Shown: positions 61,049 to 64,000 of the stretch, in pieces
Numbering within the stretch: position 1 is the first letter of the stretch
Layout: the number at the start of each line of letters is the position of its first letter
NCBI GenBank assembly: GCA_963976625.1
Contig: CAXBLA010000001.1
Span: 163,101-227,100 of the forward strand
Source: UBA1924 sp963976625
GTDB lineage: Bacteria; Planctomycetota; Phycisphaerae; Phycisphaerales; UBA1924
Length of the DNA: 64,000 bases
Reading direction: 5' to 3'
Notes under the pieces: model-generated
Told to the model about the DNA's origin: nothing
Databases searched by the model: none
The model's input: only the letters and a program-made list of their open reading frames with translations
Program-made: the position numbers and the translations under genes

Positions 61049-62524
61049 TCAGATATTTGATTCGTTGGACCCGGCGGACACGGGCGTGTTCTGCTCAATG
61101 TCACGCATCAGGTATTGGATGACATCGTTGGCGCTGTAGGTGGTCTCGCCGGGCTTGAGGAAGCGGGCGATGTGGGCGACATCATCGCCCGAAGTAATCA
61201 ACGGCTTCTCGAGCTCGCCGTTCTTCTGTACCTGCCCGAGATTGATGTTCGCCATCAGGCTGTTGCAGACGCATTTGCGTCCGACGGTGTCCTCGAGCTT
61301 GCCGCCCTTTTTGAGGTAGTCATCGATGGGCTCGGACGGGCAGCGCCAGCCGACTTTGCCGTTCTCTTTTTTGTACGCGTGGCGGAGGTAGCCCAGATCG
61401 CAGATGCGGGTGCGTTCTTCGTAGATGTGCTGATCCGAATGTGTCCCGGGCATATCGACGACCTTGAACGGGAAGCCGGTGGGGGACGCGACGGGGTCGG
61501 TGAAGACATGGGCCGTCTTGGCCTTGCTCATCTCCAGCGTGTCCTGTATGAGCTTGGGATCGAGCCCAGATTCAGCACAGTACGCGAAGGCCGTCCCGAC
61601 CTGGACGCCCGCGGCTCCGGCTTCTAGGGCTTCGATCAATCGCTCGGGCTCGGCGTAGGAGCCGGCGAGCCAGAAGGGGAGCCCGATGGCTTTGATGGCG
61701 GCAAGGTCGGCCGCATCACGATCGCCGTAGATTGGTTCGCCCTCGACGCTCAACTGCATCTTGCCGCGTGGTGGGGCGTTGTGCCCGCCCGCGGTAGGTC
61801 CTTCAATGATGAATCCGTTGACCTTGCCTGAAGATTTCTTGGCGAGCATGTTGCCGAGCGTCGCCGACGAGATAATCGCGAGGAAGTCGGGTCGCCCGAT
61901 CTTGGGTGGGGTGCCCTCGAAGAACTCGTTGGGATCGAACTGGGTCACATGTTCTTCGCTGCGATCGGCATCTTGCACATCAATCCGCATGTCCACGGCT
62001 TCGCCGCGCGAGAGCTTGTCGATGATGCCGGGGATGGCTTTGGGGATGCCCGCGCCCATCAGGATGTGTGATGCGCCGGCAAGCATGGCACCGAAGATCG
62101 ATGGCAGGTTTGGAATTTGGATCTTCTCAAGGAAGTTGATCCCGACGAGCCCGTCGTGGCCTTCTTTGGCGAGGAAAACCTCGACAAAGTTTGAAGCGAC
62201 CAAGAGCTCTTCGAGGTGCCGCGATGGCTTCTGGGCCGGCATGGGCTTGGGCTTGAATGGCTTGTCGCTCTCTTTGCCGTTTTCAACGAAGTACTTGTCG
62301 ATGATGCGCTGGGCGACTTCGGGGATCGGGAAGTTGGACAGTGCGCGACGCATGTGCCCGCCCGGGTCACCGACCTGGAGCCGACGAGCCAGAATCACAT
62401 CGAGTGCCGTACCGGAGACCACCCCGAGCTGTCCGGCCCTAGACACGGCATTGGCGAGCGTCCAGCTCGATACGCCGGCACCCATCCCGCCCTGAATGAT
62501 CATTGGTAGTGACTGTTGACTCAT
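61049..62524 (-). CDS. Nitronate monooxygenase-like FMN oxidoreductase
   Basis: A 491-residue TIM-barrel protein of the 2-nitropropane dioxygenase family (COG2070). It starts at ATG 62524 (MSQQSLPMIIQGGMGAGVSS). FMN-binding features are IIQGGMGAGVSSWTLANAV, FIIEGPTAGGHNAPPRG, GLPFWLAGSYAEPERLIEAL and GAAGVQVGTAFAYCAESGLD. It is about 130 residues longer than standard nitronate monooxygenases. The added C-terminal part has RKCVCNSLMANINLG, two cysteines and a helix. It is convergent with the CstB-like gene. Substrate unknown; fatty-acid-linked enoyl reductases (FabK, PfaD) are relatives. Confidence 0.8.
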   Translation of the reverse strand: MSQQSLPMIIQGGMGAGVSSWTLANAVSRAGQLGVVSGTALDVILARRLQVGDPGGHMRRALSNFPIPEVAQRIIDKYFVENGKESDKPFKPKPMPAQKPSRHLEELLVASNFVEVFLAKEGHDGLVGINFLEKIQIPNLPSIFGAMLAGASHILMGAGIPKAIPGIIDKLSRGEAVDMRIDVQDADRSEEHVTQFDPNEFFEGTPPKIGRPDFLAIISSATLGNMLAKKSSGKVNGFIIEGPTAGGHNAPPRGKMQLSVEGEPIYGDRDAADLAAIKAIGLPFWLAGSYAEPERLIEALEAGAAGVQVGTAFAYCAESGLDPKLIQDTLEMSKAKTAHVFTDPVASPTGFPFKVVDMPGTHSDQHIYEERTRICDLGYLRHAYKKENGKVGWRCPSEPIDDYLKKGGKLEDTVGRKCVCNSLMANINLGQVQKNGELEKPLITSGDDVAHIARFLKPGETTYSANDVIQYLMRDIEQNTPVSAGSNESNI

Positions 62525-62660
62525 GTGTATGATCTTAGCCCGCGGGGTGCCCCGCAAGTCGTATGTGAGCCACAATCGGGGACATATGGCGGATACCGTG
62601 CGAACAATCCTGCCAAGGATCCAACCGGATCAGGGAACCCGATGCGATCGGAATAAAAAA

Positions 62661-62731
62661 GCGGGTGATCGGGATCGAACCGACGACATTCAGCTTGGGA
62701 AGCTGACGTTCTACCACTGAACTACACCCGC
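62661..62731 (-). tRNA. tRNA-Gly (anticodon CCC)
   Basis: A 71-base gene on the minus strand. The 7-bp acceptor stem is GCGGGTG/CACCCGC, the D arm contains AGTTCAGTGGTAGAAC, the anticodon arm is TCAGC-TTCCCAA-GCTGA with anticodon CCC, and the T arm has the GGTTCGATCCC loop. CCA is not encoded. A run of six T residues follows directly (62660 to 62655), acting as terminator. It reads GGG codons. Confidence 0.93.
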
Positions 62732-62735
62732 GTTG

Positions 62736-62803
62736 ATTGTGCACAATAGACAATCCGCGAGCAGAGTATATGCCAAAGAGCCTCGAAAGACCCAGTGCAC
62801 AAT
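62736..62803. repeat. 12-bp palindrome and partial direct copy upstream of tRNA-Gly
   Basis: ATTGTGCACAAT (62736-62747) is a perfect palindrome five bases before the tRNA 5' end. GTGCACAAT recurs at 62795-62803. Between them, on the minus strand, TATACT (62770 to 62765) is a plausible -10 for the tRNA gene. The repeat may be a regulator site, but a role in tRNA transcription would be unusual. Confidence 0.35.
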
Positions 62804-62828
62804 CCTCGAAATTGTGATCCGAATCAGA

Positions 62829-63767
62829 TTAATCCGGGGTGTCCTTGATGATCACGATCTCACCGATCCTCGGCTCGATAATCGGTGACCGATCCACTCC
62901 CGCGGCCCGATAGAGCCTATTCATCGGCTCCTCGATGGGCTCGTCGCTGAGCTCGAAGGTCGAGTGATGGATCGGGAGGAAATAGCGGGCGTCGAGTTCC
63001 TTGAACATGGCCCATGCCTGCTCTGGGGTTGCGTGCATGTGATCCCAGGGGTCATAAGCGCCGATGCCAAAGATGGCAAGGTCGATCGGGCGGAGGTTCT
63101 GGTAGGCATCGGTGTGGGCGGTATCGCCGGTGAAAAGCACGCACTGGTCTTGGGATTCGACCAGATACGAGTTCACACCCCGCCTGCGATCAAAGATCGA
63201 TCGAGCGCCCCAGTGCTTGGGCTCGATCGCGGTGATCGTGAGATCGTTGAACGCGATGGATTCGCCGGCTTTGAGCTCGATCACCTGCTCAAAGCCATCG
63301 GGGATCAGTTTAGCGCACCGGTCCGGTACGATGACAGTCGTGGTCTCCGAACACATGGCCTTAAGCGTGGGCTTGTCGAGATGATCGAAGTGGGCATGGG
63401 TGAGGAGGACCAGATCCGTTTCGAGGAGTGATTCGGGGGCGATCGGGGCGGGCATGAGGCGAGGGATACCGATCGTGCGTTTCCAGATTCGCATGCCGAT
63501 GCGATCGGAGAGCACCGGATCAACGGCGATCGTCACATGCTCGAGCTGAGCAACCACTGTGGCGTGCCCGAGCCAGAGGACCGCTAGATCATGATCCGTG
63601 ATCTCTTCGAGCACCTGCGAGATTCGCAGCGGCTGATCGGTCTGCTGAGAACGGATAATCGATTCGATTATCGCGCGTGGGTACCGGCGGAACCCCGACC
63701 GGACGGCTTTGGCCGCCCGGCGCATCCTGGGCCTTGGCGTGCGGCTCTGATTGTGCGCTGAATCCAT
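62829..63767 (-). CDS. UlaG/NAPE-PLD-like metallo-beta-lactamase-fold hydrolase
   Basis: A 312-residue protein. After a basic 50-residue N-terminus, the MBL fold is seen: LWLGHATVVAQLEHVTIAVD, LLTHAHFDHLDKPTLK (HxHxDH), IEPKHWGARSIFDRRRGVN, CVLFTGDTAHTD and PIHHSTFELSDEP. The pattern is that of RomA/UlaG/NAPE-PLD-related proteins, which cleave phosphodiesters or lactones. Start ATG 63767. It is divergent from a cardiolipin synthase-like gene, which may hint at phospholipid metabolism. Exact substrate not known. Confidence 0.82.
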   Translation of the reverse strand: MDSAHNQSRTPRPRMRRAAKAVRSGFRRYPRAIIESIIRSQQTDQPLRISQVLEEITDHDLAVLWLGHATVVAQLEHVTIAVDPVLSDRIGMRIWKRTIGIPRLMPAPIAPESLLETDLVLLTHAHFDHLDKPTLKAMCSETTTVIVPDRCAKLIPDGFEQVIELKAGESIAFNDLTITAIEPKHWGARSIFDRRRGVNSYLVESQDQCVLFTGDTAHTDAYQNLRPIDLAIFGIGAYDPWDHMHATPEQAWAMFKELDARYFLPIHHSTFELSDEPIEEPMNRLYRAAGVDRSPIIEPRIGEIVIIKDTPD

Positions 63768-63822
63768 AGCGTGTGACCATTTCGATGCGTCTGAACCTGC
63801 GGAGACCGAATCTGAGGTATTC

Positions 63823-63828
63823 TATACT
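63823..63828 (+). promoter_or_regulatory. Possible -10 element (TATACT) of the cardiolipin synthase-like gene
   Basis: TATACT lies 27 bases upstream of the TTG start at 63855, giving a short leader. No good -35 is visible at 17 bases. Support is the hexamer and its position only. Confidence 0.3.
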
Positions 63829-63854
63829 GAGGGAGCCGATGGAAAGGAAAATGA

Positions 63855-64000
63855 TTGCTGGCGAGTTCATTCATCATCTCGACCTCACACTCTGCCATCG
63901 CGGCCTTCGTGCTGCACTGGCTCATCGTGCTTGTCATTACCGCCCGCGTCCTGCTCAAACGCAAGCCGACCGGCGTGGCCCTCGCATGGATCGTGATCGC
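63855..64000 (+). CDS. Cardiolipin synthase-like protein, N-terminal fragment
   Basis: The frame starts with TTG at 63855, preceded by AGGA at a 6-base spacing; a TGA directly upstream excludes an earlier start. The visible 48 residues have a hydrophobic stretch (AIAAFVLHWLIVLVITARVL) then LLKRKPTGVALAWIVI. This helix-RKxxGxALAWxx pattern is typical of the N-terminal membrane region of PLD-type cardiolipin synthases. The gene runs off the right edge, so the HKD catalytic motifs are not seen. An ATG at 63851 is in another frame and gives no such pattern. Confidence 0.6.
   Translation, partial: MLASSFIISTSHSAIAAFVLHWLIVLVITARVLLKRKPTGVALAWIVI

Noticed and set aside
63851..64000. ATG at 63851 as the start of the last gene
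   Set aside because: Its frame reads His/Arg-rich nonsense. The TTG frame at 63855 has a proper ribosome-binding site, an upstream stop and a membrane segment typical of cardiolipin synthases.
1..64000. CRISPR arrays, insertion sequences, prophage, rRNA
   Set aside because: No regularly spaced repeats, transposase or integrase motifs, phage structural genes or rRNA-like segments were seen anywhere in the window.

Overview
This 64 kb window is a chromosomal segment of a GC-rich bacterium, most probably a member of the Planctomycetota and within it the Phycisphaerae/Phycisphaerales group. This is inferred from gene content, not from a marker phylogeny. The clues are exported proteins ending in paired EF-hand/dockerin-like modules (three of them), a type II prepilin-like protein of the planctomycete kind, a LuxR-type regulator beside a dockerin-bearing propeller protein, and frequent GTG/TTG starts. 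I see no phage, transposon, CRISPR array or rRNA. One tRNA gene (Gly, CCC) is present. Most of the window is ordinary housekeeping and envelope biology.

Layout. 1-2 kb: end of a heptose epimerase-like gene, a UDP-glucuronate decarboxylase, and a degenerate QueC-like protein. 2-9 kb: proS, a large secreted S8 protease with a dockerin-like tail, and purD. 9-15.5 kb: a DUF4340-like membrane protein, a class I glutamine amidotransferase-type hydrolase, metF, a LuxR-type regulator, a secreted propeller/dockerin protein and a THUMP-like methyltransferase. 15.5-18.2 kb: ahcY behind an ArsR-methyltransferase fusion whose promoter is overlapped by a long palindrome. 18.2-22.3 kb: a TPR lipoprotein, a LigD phosphoesterase-like protein, an unknown protein, an exported thermonuclease and a PLP decarboxylase. 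22.3-24.6 kb: a NorB/NorC-like pair with unusual metal ligands. 24.6-29.5 kb: an ABC exporter translationally coupled to a lipoprotein secretin. 29.7-36.5 kb: a second secreted S8 protease, fumC, a transglutaminase-like exported protein and adenylate kinase. 36.7-45.8 kb: fusA, then a minus-strand run ispH-rlmN-TMEM164/YwaF-wecA-like-O-antigen ligase-like. 45.9-54.1 kb: a secreted EEP-family nuclease, a small membrane protein, a prepilin, a methyltransferase, an M20 dipeptidase and a large membrane protein. 54.1-64 kb: an ABC ATPase coupled to that membrane protein, an AT-richer ankyrin gene, a prolyl oligopeptidase, a BaiN/HI0933-type flavoprotein, a CstB-like persulfide dioxygenase-rhodanese, a nitronate monooxygenase-like protein, tRNA-Gly, a UlaG-like MBL hydrolase and the first codons of a cardiolipin synthase-like gene.

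How they fit together. metF, ahcY and the ArsR-methyltransferase fusion belong to the methionine/SAM cycle. The fusion is a good candidate sensor of SAM or SAH that controls ahcY. The epimerase, UXS, WecA-like and ligase-like genes point to surface polysaccharide synthesis. The secretin, ABC exporter, prepilin and dockerin-tailed hydrolases point to an export and extracellular degradation lifestyle. The least conventional items are the NorB-like protein lacking expected ligands, the ArsR-fusion operon with its symmetric operator, the ABC-secretin gene pair, and several exported proteins with apparently altered catalytic residues. All family assignments were made by reading motifs, without database searches.
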